A stretch of DNA of 64,000 bases from JAAYHV01 sp964400515 (GTDB taxonomy: Bacteria; Bacillota; Clostridia; Peptostreptococcales; Anaerovoracaceae), in NCBI GenBank assembly GCA_964400515.1, contig CAYNTJ010000003.1, positions 62,001-126,000 of the forward strand, given 5' to 3'. This document shows positions 17,143 through 24,925 of the stretch, piece by piece. Position numbers and translations under genes: made by a program. The notes beneath the pieces are model-generated. The model did not search any database, had not been told where the DNA came from, and worked only from the letters and a program-made list of their open reading frames with translations. Numbering within the stretch: the first letter of the stretch is position 1; every line of letters begins with the position of its first letter.

Positions 17143-17632
17143 AAAAGTATCCTTTATAGCTTTAACCTCAACCCTGGCTTTAATTTTTTCCTATGTGGAA
17201 ATACTAATACCTTTTAATTTGGGTATACCGGGTATAAAAATCGGCATCGCCAATGTGGTTGTAATATTAGCTTTATATCTTTATGATTTCAAAACAGCCT
17301 TTTTTGTAAATTTTATTAGGATTGTTTTAGCCGGCCTTTTATTCAACGGATTTTTTGCAGCAATTTATTCCCTGGCCGGAGGACTTCTAAGCTTATTTAT
17401 TATGTATTTATTAAAGAATTCCAAGAAATTCAGCCTAACCGCCGTCAGTATGTGCGGAGGGGTTTTCCACAATTTAGGCCAAATCACAATAGCCGCCATC
17501 ATTGTGGAGAGTCCCAAGCTTTTCCTTTATTTCCCGGTACTTATATTTTCGGGAATGATAACCGGTACAGCTGTGGGTATTTTAGCCTATTTCATATTAA
17601 ACAAACTTCCGGGCAGTTCTTTGCCCCAGTGA
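17123..17632 (+). CDS. Gx transporter family / heptaprenyl diphosphate synthase component I-like membrane protein
   Basis: 169 residues with about five hydrophobic helices. The ATG at 17123 is eight bases after AGGAGG, better than the GTG or ATG a few bases upstream. The family hallmark is IPFNLGIPGIKIGIANVVVILALY followed by FFVNFIRIVLAGLLF and GGVFHNLGQI; it is annotated either as heptaprenyl diphosphate synthase component I or as an ECF-S-like transporter. The second reading is more plausible because of its fold-like pattern and because it pairs with NusG-II and ApbE, a flavin-linked set. Confidence 0.8.
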   Translation: MTESPAKKVSFIALTSTLALIFSYVEILIPFNLGIPGIKIGIANVVVILALYLYDFKTAFFVNFIRIVLAGLLFNGFFAAIYSLAGGLLSLFIMYLLKNSKKFSLTAVSMCGGVFHNLGQITIAAIIVESPKLFLYFPVLIFSGMITGTAVGILAYFILNKLPGSSLPQ

Positions 17633-17674
17633 TTATATCAAAGACCTGAGTCGAAATCAAGTCAATATTTTGGC

Positions 17675-17706
17675 AAAAACGAATCGAAATAGATTCGTTT
17701 TTTCTA
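17675..17706 (+). terminator. Terminator after the Gx-family gene
   Basis: AAACGAATC (17677-17685) pairs with GATTCGTTT (17692-17700) across a six-base loop, followed by TTTTTT. It insulates the next, sigma-54-type promoter from upstream transcription. The stem also contains repeats of TCGAAAT (17651 and 17684) that could be activator sites. Confidence 0.82.
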
Positions 17707-17733
17707 ATTTACGGCCATTTTGCCCCTTTTATA

Positions 17734-17750
17734 TTGGCACGCTTCTTGCT
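17734..17750 (+). promoter_or_regulatory. Sigma-54 (-24/-12) promoter of the 74-aa gene
   Basis: TTGGCACGCTTCTTGCT: TGGCAC, five bases, TTGCT. The GG and GC doublets have the obligatory spacing of the RpoN consensus TGGCACG-N4-TTGCW, and every conserved base matches. Transcription should begin near 17760, 43 bases before the start codon. An AAA+ sigma-54 activator is encoded about 2 kb away. Confidence 0.85.
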
Positions 17751-17802
17751 TAATATATAAGTGTAAATAAATAATAATAAGTGTTAATACAAGGAGGACA
17801 TT

Positions 17803-18027
17803 ATGGTTACATTAGAACAAACATTAAGGGAATATGAAGATCGAAGAGAATTGACTTCAAAGGAAAAAGAATTGATAAAAGAAGAATATGGGAAATGTTG
17901 CAAGTTAAACATCGCCAATTTCAAGGAAGACATAATTATGCAGGCACTAGAAGACAAGGGCATCAAAATGCCAAAGGAATTGGTTGCAGCATACATTTAT
18001 GTATTAAGCCATAAGAAAACAGCATAA
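17803..18027 (+). CDS. Small protein of unknown function, sigma-54 dependent
   Basis: I do not recognise this 74-residue protein. It starts at ATG 17803, ten bases after AAGGAGG, and is charged and mostly helical by composition (TLREYEDRRELTSKEKELIKE), with a Cys pair at KCCKL and a C-terminal AYIYVLSHKK. There is no membrane segment or signal. It is a single-gene unit bounded by terminators and driven by a sigma-54 promoter, convergent with rnfB. A real coding gene is supported by its ribosome site, promoter and terminator. Confidence 0.8.
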   Translation: MVTLEQTLREYEDRRELTSKEKELIKEEYGKCCKLNIANFKEDIIMQALEDKGIKMPKELVAAYIYVLSHKKTA

Positions 18028-18044
18028 AATAATATAATAAGTCC

Positions 18045-18078
18045 AAAAACTCCGAAGTGCGTACACTTCGGAGTTTTT
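18045..18078. terminator. Bidirectional terminator between the 74-aa gene and rnfB
   Basis: AAAAACTCCGAAGTG (18045-18059) and CACTTCGGAGTTTTT (18064-18078) form a perfect 15-bp stem with a CGTA loop. T runs are present on both strands, so it serves the small gene and the rnf operon. Confidence 0.93.
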
Positions 18079-18090
18079 ATTTAATAAATT

Positions 18091-18990
18091 TTATGCTTCG
18101 GATTTTTCTTTTTCTTCTTTTGCTTTCTTTGCCGCCTCAGCCTTTGCTTTTAATTCTGTAAGTTCTTCGGGGGTCTTCTTAGGTGCCCTCTTCTTAATCG
18201 GTTTAAAGCTTACAATTGCCCCTGTAGGACATTCCGGTACACATAAACCGCAATTTCTACATTTAATAGGATCAATCTTAGCCAAGTTGTTTTCCATAGT
18301 TATGGCATCAAAATTACATACCTTAACACATTTACCACAGCCTATGCAGCCAACTTCACAAGCCTTTCTGGTAACAGCTCCTTTATCCAAAGAACTGCAT
18401 TTAATAACAACCTTGTTCTTTTCAGGTACCATTGTAATTATGTTTTGCGGACATGCTGTCACGCAAGCTTTGCATCCAACACAGGTGTTCCTGTTTACTC
18501 TTGCAACACCGTTGAAAACATCTATTGAGTCAAAGTCACAAGCCGTAACACAATCTCCCAGACCCAAACAACCATACTTACAAGCATTCATGCCTCCAAA
18601 AAGTTGTTTTGCCGCTGTACAAGTTTCAATTCCCTCATAATCCATGATGGTCTTAACTACGTCCTTGTTACCGTTGCAAAGCACAACAGCCACTTCTTTA
18701 GAAGCAGAACCTGCTTCTACTCCTAAAACTTCCGCCAATTTTCCAGGTAAAGCCTCTCCGCCCACAGGACATTTGCTACAGCTTACCGTATTGTCTTCTG
18801 CCAAGGCATTGGCATAGTCATCACAACCTGCATATCCACAAGCACCACAGTTGGCACCGGGAAGTTCTGCTCTTAATTTTGCAAAGGTTTCGTCCACAGG
18901 TACAAAGAATACCTTAGACGCTATTGTAAGTATCACTGCAGCAACGAGACCGATAGCTACAACAATTATAACCGGTGTAAATACATCCAT
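18091..18990 (-). CDS. rnfB: Rnf electron transport complex subunit B
   Basis: Iron-sulfur subunit that receives electrons from ferredoxin. One N-terminal helix (residues 5-27) is followed by a [4Fe-4S] domain, ELPGANCGACGYAGCDDYANAL with a distal Cys, and then three or more ferredoxin-type clusters (CVGCKACVTACP, CIGCGKCVKVC, CRNCGLCVPECP). 299 residues, with a Lys/Ala/Glu-rich C-terminal tail. It is the last gene of rnfCDGEAB, the usual clostridial order, 15 bases after rnfA. Confidence 0.96.
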   Translation of the reverse strand: MDVFTPVIIVVAIGLVAAVILTIASKVFFVPVDETFAKLRAELPGANCGACGYAGCDDYANALAEDNTVSCSKCPVGGEALPGKLAEVLGVEAGSASKEVAVVLCNGNKDVVKTIMDYEGIETCTAAKQLFGGMNACKYGCLGLGDCVTACDFDSIDVFNGVARVNRNTCVGCKACVTACPQNIITMVPEKNKVVIKCSSLDKGAVTRKACEVGCIGCGKCVKVCNFDAITMENNLAKIDPIKCRNCGLCVPECPTGAIVSFKPIKKRAPKKTPEELTELKAKAEAAKKAKEEKEKSEA

Positions 18991-19005
18991 TTTCGTCGCC
19001 TCCTT

Positions 19006-19584
19006 TTATTGGAATAATCCACTGAATCCCATAAAGGACAGTGAAAGTATCGCAGCACTAATTAATGTTAGAGGTACTCCTCTAAATGGAGCCGGAACTC
19101 CTTTCTCGTTTTCAAGGGTTCCACGAACACCTGCAAACAAGACCATGGCCAGTAAGAATCCTATTCCTGCACCTAAGGCATTGAATAAAGATTCTATATA
19201 TGTAAGGTTATCATTTATATTCATGATTGTTACACCAAGTACTGCACAGTTGGTTGTGATAAGAGGTAAATATACTCCCAACGCCTTATGAAGGGAAGGA
19301 ACATACTTTTTAAGTATCATTTCCACCAATTGTACCAGTGAAGCTATAACCAAAATGAATACAACGGTCTGTAGATATCCTATTTCAAAGCTATCTAAAG
19401 CCTGATAAATAGGCCATGTTGCAGCTGTTGCAAGTACCATTACAAATATTACAGCAGCTCCCATACCAATAGCTGAATCCAATTTTTTAGATACGCCCAA
19501 GAAAGGACATATACCTAAGAATTGGGCTAATACAAAGTTATCAACAAGGATAACTGACATCATAATTGTTATCAATCCTACCAT
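19006..19584 (-). CDS. rnfA: Rnf electron transport complex subunit A
   Basis: Integral membrane subunit, 192 residues, six predicted helices. VDNFVLAQFLGICPFLGVSKKLDSAIGMG contains the inverted-topology Cys motif shared by RnfA and NqrE (here shown in part), which places an iron-sulfur centre within the membrane. A second Cys is at ITTNCAVLG. The start shares a base with the rnfE stop (TAATG). Confidence 0.96.
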   Translation of the reverse strand: MVGLITIMMSVILVDNFVLAQFLGICPFLGVSKKLDSAIGMGAAVIFVMVLATAATWPIYQALDSFEIGYLQTVVFILVIASLVQLVEMILKKYVPSLHKALGVYLPLITTNCAVLGVTIMNINDNLTYIESLFNALGAGIGFLLAMVLFAGVRGTLENEKGVPAPFRGVPLTLISAAILSLSFMGFSGLFQ

Positions 19585-20285
19585 TATGCTTCAGCTCCTT
19601 TCTTCTCTAATTTGTTCTTAACTTCTTCATCTTCCTTAAGGGAACATGAGTTAAACAGCGGACAATCATCACAGCTAAAGCTCTTTTTCTTAGTTCCGTT
19701 TGCGGTAAAATGATTTACTGCCGCTACCAAGACTCCGTATACAAAGAATCCGCCCGGAGCCAACATGAAGATACCCATAGGATCAATGTGACCGGCATAA
19801 ATTGAAAATCCCATTAAAGTCCCTGCTCCAAAGAATTCTCTTATACCACCCATAAGCCCTAATGCCAATGTGAATCCAATTCCCATTCCTATTCCGTCGA
19901 GGGCTGAATCAATAACCGAGTTCTTGCTGGCAAACATTTCTGCTCTACCCAGTATTATACAGTTAACTACGATTAGAGGTATAAATAATCCCAAAGATTT
20001 ATACAGAGAAGGAACATAAGCCTGTAGTAACAATTGTACAATTGTTACAAAGCCTGCTATTACTACTATATAGCAAGGTATTCTAACCTTGTCGGGAATA
20101 ATTCTTTTTAGCATTGCTATTACTATATTTGAGCATATAAGTACCGCTGTGGCAGATATACCCATACCCACACCGTTAATCAATGATGTTGATGTTGCCA
20201 ATGCAGGACATGTACCTAATAATAGTACCAATACGGGATTTTCTTTAATTAATCCCTTTGTTAATATTGCTAACTTTTTACCCAT
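19584..20285 (-). CDS. rnfE: Rnf electron transport complex subunit E
   Basis: Integral membrane partner of RnfA, 233 residues. NPVLVLLLGTCPALATSTSL and PLIVVNCIILGRAEMFA are the paired Cys segments of the family. After the last helix there is a hydrophilic tail carrying FSCDDCPLFNSCSLKEDEE, a C-x2-C-x5-C pattern; I cannot say whether it binds metal. Stop and start overlap with rnfA and rnfG by one base each. Confidence 0.95.
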   Translation of the reverse strand: MGKKLAILTKGLIKENPVLVLLLGTCPALATSTSLINGVGMGISATAVLICSNIVIAMLKRIIPDKVRIPCYIVVIAGFVTIVQLLLQAYVPSLYKSLGLFIPLIVVNCIILGRAEMFASKNSVIDSALDGIGMGIGFTLALGLMGGIREFFGAGTLMGFSIYAGHIDPMGIFMLAPGGFFVYGVLVAAVNHFTANGTKKKSFSCDDCPLFNSCSLKEDEEVKNKLEKKGAEA

Positions 20286-20857
20286 TAGTTTACACCTCCC
20301 ATTGCCTCAAATTGTTCAAGTGCACAATTAACAGCTTCATGTACGGCACCTGAAGAAATGGATGCACCGGATATATGATTTACAGTGGTGTCTTCCTTAA
20401 CAAGATGGGAAGTCAACTGTTTTAAACCTTCATACTGACCTAAATGCTCAGGAGTCATTGCTTTTGTTCCCAGTCCCGGAGTATCCGCATGATCGGTAAC
20501 CTTGATTCCGGTTATTGCACCGGTATCATCAATACCAATCATTACTGTTATTAAACCACCAAAGCTCTTTGATTTAACAGTTACAACCATGCCACATTTA
20601 TTATCGGCAACATAGCATTCTTCCGTAAAAACTTGTTCCGGTATAGTTACCGTTAATTCTCCGTCGTAAGCAGTAAACGAATCTGCTTCTGCAAGCAATT
20701 CCGCTCTTGCGGCATCAGCTGCTTTTGCAGTATTTTCATCGATTATCGGTTTAGTAACCCCATAAGTAGCGGCCAAAGCAAATGTAACCGCCATACAAAT
20801 GGCTACCAAAACTAATATGGGTGCAACATATTCTTTAAATGTATTATTACTTTTCAT
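20285..20857 (-). CDS. rnfG: Rnf electron transport complex subunit G (flavinylated)
   Basis: Single N-terminal helix (residues 11-33) and an extracytoplasmic FMN-binding domain, 190 residues. Start at 20857 chosen because GGAGG lies 9-10 bases before that ATG; an ATG 18 bases upstream is part of the ribosome site region. The covalent flavin motif is ISGASISSGAV, with Ser168 at the acceptor position where Thr is usual. GYGG-like FGGLITVMIGIDDTGAITGIKV is typical. ApbE, encoded nearby, would attach FMN. It overlaps the end of rnfD by 11 bases. Confidence 0.94.
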   Translation of the reverse strand: MKSNNTFKEYVAPILVLVAICMAVTFALAATYGVTKPIIDENTAKAADAARAELLAEADSFTAYDGELTVTIPEQVFTEECYVADNKCGMVVTVKSKSFGGLITVMIGIDDTGAITGIKVTDHADTPGLGTKAMTPEHLGQYEGLKQLTSHLVKEDTTVNHISGASISSGAVHEAVNCALEQFEAMGGVN

Positions 20858-21830
20858 TTTTCTTTGCACCTCCATAAGATTTTTCTATAGTGTATTTTTC
20901 GATAAGAGGAGTAGCTACATTCATCAACAATATGGAGAAAGAAACTCCTTCAGGATAAGCTCCCCAAATTCTAATAACCATAGTTAAAACTCCGCAACCT
21001 ACACCAAAAATTATTTTACCCATCGGTAAAGTAGGTGATGTTACGTAATCCGTAGCCATAAAGAAGGCTCCCAGCATAACTCCACCGGCAAAGACATGGA
21101 ATATGGCCATGCTAAACGATCCTGATGTAATTAATGCTATCACGAAAACAGTTCCTATAAATGCCACCGGAATTATCGGAGATATTATTTTTTTCCATAT
21201 TAAATAAATTCCACCAATTAACAGGGCAAATGCACTAACTTCACCAACGCATCCCCCGATAAAGCCCAGGAACATTTCTGTATTAGTAACCTGTGACATA
21301 ATATCAACTGATTTATCCACTGCCCATAGACCCAAAGGAGTTGCTCCTGTTGTTGCATCTGTAACGGTAGACATTGAAGGAAGTGGCCAAGTAGTCATTT
21401 GAGTTGCAAAGGATACAAACAATACAATTCTTGCTGTTATTGCAGGATTTACAAAATTTCTGCCCAAACCACCAAACAGTTGTTTAATAATTATTATTGC
21501 TATAAAACAACCTATAATAGCTATCCAATAAGGCAAGCTTGAAGGTACATTAAATGCTATTAAAACTCCCGTTACGGCAGCACTTAAATCTCCTGCTGTC
21601 TGCTGCTTTTTTAACATCTTATTATATAACCATTCAAAGCCTACGCTTGCTATAACACATATCAGTGTTAAAGTTATTACTCTTAGTCCGAATACATAAA
21701 CTCCTACTGCGAAGGCAGGTGCCATTGCAACCAAAACATTCGCCATAACCTTCTGAGTATCCAAAGGCGATACAAGATGAGGAGCTGCAGTGACTAATAA
21801 TTTATCATATACTTTCTTTTCGTTTTCCAT
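20847..21830 (-). CDS. rnfD: Rnf electron transport complex subunit D (flavinylated)
   Basis: Membrane subunit, 327 residues, about ten helices. The flavin attachment motif is TDATTGATPLGLW (the SGAT-type site of RnfD/NqrB), and LPYWIAIIGCFIAIIIIKQLFGGLGRNF with NPA is the conserved mid-part. The start overlaps the rnfC stop (TAATG). Together with RnfG it is the probable second substrate of ApbE. Confidence 0.95.
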   Translation of the reverse strand: MENEKKVYDKLLVTAAPHLVSPLDTQKVMANVLVAMAPAFAVGVYVFGLRVITLTLICVIASVGFEWLYNKMLKKQQTAGDLSAAVTGVLIAFNVPSSLPYWIAIIGCFIAIIIIKQLFGGLGRNFVNPAITARIVLFVSFATQMTTWPLPSMSTVTDATTGATPLGLWAVDKSVDIMSQVTNTEMFLGFIGGCVGEVSAFALLIGGIYLIWKKIISPIIPVAFIGTVFVIALITSGSFSMAIFHVFAGGVMLGAFFMATDYVTSPTLPMGKIIFGVGCGVLTMVIRIWGAYPEGVSFSILLMNVATPLIEKYTIEKSYGGAKKNEK

Positions 21831-23146
21831 TATTTAATCCCGGCCTCCTTTACTAAAGCTTTACCTAGCTTGTTTGTGAAACCCAGAGGTTTTCTTGCAG
21901 GACATACATATGAACAGCTACCGCATTCCATACACTGCATAACATCTAAATCGCTAAGTTTTTGTGCATCCCCGGCGTCATAAGCATCTGAAAGTGCCAT
22001 AGGTAAAAGTTCAAATGGACACGCCAAATGACATCTTCCGCATCTGATGCATGGTGTTTCTTCAGGTATAAAGGACTGTTTTTTAGAAAATGCTAATATA
22101 GCGTTATTATTCTTAATAATAGGCATCTGATCTGAGAAAATAGCTCTTCCCATCATCGGACCACCCATTAGTATTTTCCTGGGTTCAGCTGCATATCCAT
22201 CGCAAAATTCAATAACATCACTTATCAATGTTCCTATTGGAGCATATACATTCTTAGGTGTTGCAACAGCGTCTCCATCAATTGTCATCCTTTTTCTGAT
22301 TAAAGGCATTCCGTTTCTGAAATACTGACCAACAAAGGCCACGGATGTTACATTTGATAAAATAACTCCAAGCTGTGCAGGCAATACTCCTGCATCCATA
22401 GTCTTTCCAGTAATCTCGTAAATCATAACCCTTTCAGCACCCTTTGGGTACCTTGATTGTAATTCAAAAGTTTCAATATTAGTAATTCCTTGCTGCTTTA
22501 TCATGTCATTTAAATGAGCAATTGCTTCAGGTTTGTTTTCTTCGATACCAATATATCCTACCTTCAAATTCAGATACTTCATAATTAGCTTCATGCCATC
22601 GAGTATATCCTGGGCTTCCTCAATCATTATACGATTGTCAGAAGTGATATAAGGTTCACATTCGGCACCATTTACTATCAAAGTATCTACTTCATCCAAA
22701 TTGTTTGGATTGTACTTTATGTGGGTTGGGAAAGAAGCTCCTCCTAAACCAACTAATCCACTTTTCCTTACGGCTTTTACAAAGCCATCTAGATCTCCCA
22801 CTTTTGGGATCACTACTTCCTCGCTTATTTCCTGTTTTTTGTCAGTTTCAATAACGACTAATACGTCACTACCGCCCGTTGCAGAACGTTGCTCTTCTAT
22901 TTTGGCAACTGTTCCGGATACACTGGAGTGTATAGGGGCACTTACAAAAGCATCTGTATCACCAATCAGTTGTCCTACTTTTACGTAATCACCTTTATTT
23001 ACCAAGGGTTTACAAGGTGCACCGATATGCTGAGACATGGAAATCTTTACAACGTCAGGGATAGGCATTACCTCTGTTTCACTATTGGCTGTATTTTTAT
23101 AATGTCCAACCTTGACGCTTTGCAAATGTTTCTTGCTTCCACTCAT
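21830..23146 (-). CDS. rnfC: Rnf electron transport complex subunit C
   Basis: NADH/FMN-binding peripheral subunit, 438 residues, first gene of the operon. It has an N-terminal barrel-sandwich part (GAPCKPLVNKGDYVKVGQLIG), the FMN/NADH Rossmann-like region VGLGGASFPTHIK and VNGAECEPYITSDNR, and two [4Fe-4S] motifs, CIRCGRCHLACP and CMECGSCSYVCP. The complex oxidises ferredoxin with NAD and moves Na+ or H+ outward; the ion cannot be read from this subunit. Confidence 0.96.
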   Translation of the reverse strand: MSGSKKHLQSVKVGHYKNTANSETEVMPIPDVVKISMSQHIGAPCKPLVNKGDYVKVGQLIGDTDAFVSAPIHSSVSGTVAKIEEQRSATGGSDVLVVIETDKKQEISEEVVIPKVGDLDGFVKAVRKSGLVGLGGASFPTHIKYNPNNLDEVDTLIVNGAECEPYITSDNRIMIEEAQDILDGMKLIMKYLNLKVGYIGIEENKPEAIAHLNDMIKQQGITNIETFELQSRYPKGAERVMIYEITGKTMDAGVLPAQLGVILSNVTSVAFVGQYFRNGMPLIRKRMTIDGDAVATPKNVYAPIGTLISDVIEFCDGYAAEPRKILMGGPMMGRAIFSDQMPIIKNNNAILAFSKKQSFIPEETPCIRCGRCHLACPFELLPMALSDAYDAGDAQKLSDLDVMQCMECGSCSYVCPARKPLGFTNKLGKALVKEAGIK

Positions 23147-23195
23147 TCCTTTGAAACCATCCTTTCATAAAATTTATAATAGTCATACCTAGTCA

Positions 23196-23224
23196 TTATA
23201 CAACACAAATTCTCAAAAATCACC
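23196..23224 (-). promoter_or_regulatory. Putative rnf operon promoter
   Basis: On the minus strand TATAAT (23201-23196) is preceded by TGTTG, an extended -10 arrangement. The -35 is weak. It lies about 50 bases upstream of rnfC. A half-site TTGTTAA occurs near 23230 but lacks the second Rex arm. Confidence 0.5.
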
Positions 23225-23233
23225 TATTTTTAA

Positions 23234-23267
23234 CAAAAAAATAAGAAACCTTTGAATAAATCAAAGG
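23234..23267 (-). terminator. Terminator after nhaC-type gene
   Basis: Minus-strand stem CCTTTGA / TCAAAGG with a five-base loop followed by TTTCTTATTTTTTTG, 29 bases after the transporter stop. Confidence 0.8.
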
Positions 23268-23295
23268 CACTTATTATTATTTATCATTTACATTA

Positions 23296-24774
23296 TTATG
23301 CTGCTTTTTTTACTGATTGTTTTTTTAATCTTACCTGTGGTTCACTCGGCATTCCAAATAGCGGAATAAATCTATCAAAACCTGTGATGGTTAGGATAAG
23401 CAGAGAAGCCACAGCTATCATTGCCATGAAGTTATACTGTATAAAGTCTGTTGGAACAAACTGATGTAAAGGATATACGGCATAAGCTATACCGCTATAA
23501 AACGCCAAGTAGCAATGCCAAGGAATTAGTTGGGATCCGAATACTCCCATAGCATCTCCGAAAGTTGCGTTTCTAAGCTTCAGTTTATACATATCTTCTT
23601 CTGAAGCTTCAACATTTTCTTCCACCAAATCTTTAATTATAGGACCTACAGTTACTATTTGAGCCATTTCATCTGCTAAAGCTGCGTTTCCTACTATGCA
23701 CAAAATTCCGTTATAGAACATTAGTTGTCTAACATTTCTAGATATTTTAAGTATGAATTTGGAAAGGGGCTCAAAGGCTGCTATCCTTGCCATAATACCT
23801 CCAAATGCCGCTATCCACATCATCATTACAACTACCCATGAACCCGCATCGGCAAATCCGTCGGCGCACTGGGTAACAAACGGCATAATTGCCCCTGTAG
23901 TGTTGGCCATAAGACCAAACAGATAGGCAGATACAATACCGATTCCAAGGCAAGCAAAAGTATTCATTCCTGCTATTGCTGCAATTATAACCAAAATTAG
24001 CGGTACTACCATGTAAAGAGGAACTCCGTCTCTAACCTGCTCCAATAAAGGAATTACTGCCGGTCTTTCCTCTTGTAATACTGTCCAAACCTCGCTTGGC
24101 ATCTGGCTAACCACAGTTGTTGCGTCCACAGGAGAGGTTTCTAAGCCTAGGCCAACCATGAAGAAAACCACGGCAGCAGCAGCCAAACATAAAACTGACC
24201 ACACTCCTTGTGTCCTTATTCTGTCCACAACTTCCACTCCTTGGATGCCGGAAGACACGATTGTTGTATCGGATATAAGGCCAATATTATCACCAAAGCA
24301 TGCTCCTCCTGCTATGGCACAGGTTGTCAGTATCAAGTCTCCTCCTACAAAATCTGATAGCCATAGGAATATAGGCGCGCATGCTGCAAAAGTGCTCCAC
24401 GAACTACCGGTGGCAACAGAAAGCACCGCAGTTACCAAAAGACCTACTACAGCCACCGTCTTCGCTGTAACACCAAGGCCTAGGGCAACATTGATTATAG
24501 CCGCCGCAACTCCGGTGGACATAAATACACTGGCCATAGCGTAAGCAAACATCAATATGAATAACGCAATAAGGATTTTTCCCACACTGTCCATGGCAGC
24601 ATCAAGACAATCCTTAAAGCTTATTCCCTCTACTATTAATGAAACTATAACAGCTGCGATAGTGGCTACCGGCGCTGCTATAAGCAAATCCATTCCATCA
24701 ATTACTCCGAATGCACCAAGTATCATCATTAAGGCTAAAACGAATACCGGTGTAAACTTTACAAAGTTTTTCAT
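23296..24774 (-). CDS. NhaC-family Na+/H+ antiporter-like transporter
   Basis: 492 residues with about eleven helices. The start at 24774 (MKNFVKFTPVFVLALM) follows TAGGAGGAACATAATA; the open frame upstream is not coding-like. GSSWSTFAACAPIFLWLSDFVGGD and GACFGDNIGLISDTTI are the conserved ion-site segments of the NhaC superfamily. The family includes true Na+/H+ antiporters and predicted amino-acid carriers such as the lysine-linked LysW group. A sigma-54-type promoter and a neighbouring basic-amino-acid decarboxylase favour a catabolic substrate, but this is inference. Confidence 0.85.
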   Translation of the reverse strand: MKNFVKFTPVFVLALMMILGAFGVIDGMDLLIAAPVATIAAVIVSLIVEGISFKDCLDAAMDSVGKILIALFILMFAYAMASVFMSTGVAAAIINVALGLGVTAKTVAVVGLLVTAVLSVATGSSWSTFAACAPIFLWLSDFVGGDLILTTCAIAGGACFGDNIGLISDTTIVSSGIQGVEVVDRIRTQGVWSVLCLAAAAVVFFMVGLGLETSPVDATTVVSQMPSEVWTVLQEERPAVIPLLEQVRDGVPLYMVVPLILVIIAAIAGMNTFACLGIGIVSAYLFGLMANTTGAIMPFVTQCADGFADAGSWVVVMMMWIAAFGGIMARIAAFEPLSKFILKISRNVRQLMFYNGILCIVGNAALADEMAQIVTVGPIIKDLVEENVEASEEDMYKLKLRNATFGDAMGVFGSQLIPWHCYLAFYSGIAYAVYPLHQFVPTDFIQYNFMAMIAVASLLILTITGFDRFIPLFGMPSEPQVRLKKQSVKKAA

Positions 24775-24825
24775 TATTATGTTCCTCCTAAATATGTTAT
24801 TTAAATAACGACCAGGTTTAATAAA

Positions 24826-24842
24826 AGCAAAATCCATGCCAA
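24826..24842 (-). promoter_or_regulatory. Sigma-54 (-24/-12) promoter of the NhaC-family gene
   Basis: On the minus strand TTGGCATGGATTTTGCT: TGGCAT (24841-24836), five bases, TTGCT (24830-24826). The GG-GC spacing is identical to that of the promoter at 17734-17750; one consensus base differs (T for C). It lies 52 bases before the start codon. GAATCGA at 24914-24920, about 75 bases upstream, recurs in the leader of the other sigma-54 promoter. Confidence 0.75.
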
Positions 24843-24867
24843 CATAAAAGCATTGATTCTTGGGGAA

Positions 24868-24906
24868 ATTAAAAAGGAGCTGAACCAATAATGGGTCAAC
24901 TCCTTT
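24868..24906 (-). terminator. Terminator after the Orn/Lys/Arg decarboxylase gene
   Basis: AAAGGAGCTGAACC and GGGTCAACTCCTTT form a 14-bp stem with one wobble pair and one mismatch. On the minus strand it is followed by TTTTTAATTT, 20 bases after the decarboxylase stop. Confidence 0.82.
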
Positions 24907-24925
24907 GGATTTTGAATCGATTTTA

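Noticed and set aside
23200..23240. Rex box before rnfC
   Set aside because: Only one TTGTTAA arm is present; the second arm TTAACAA is missing.
24775..24925. Lysine riboswitch before the NhaC-family gene
   Set aside because: The gap is about 150 bases and is taken up by a terminator and the -24/-12 promoter; no multi-helix lysine aptamer can be folded.
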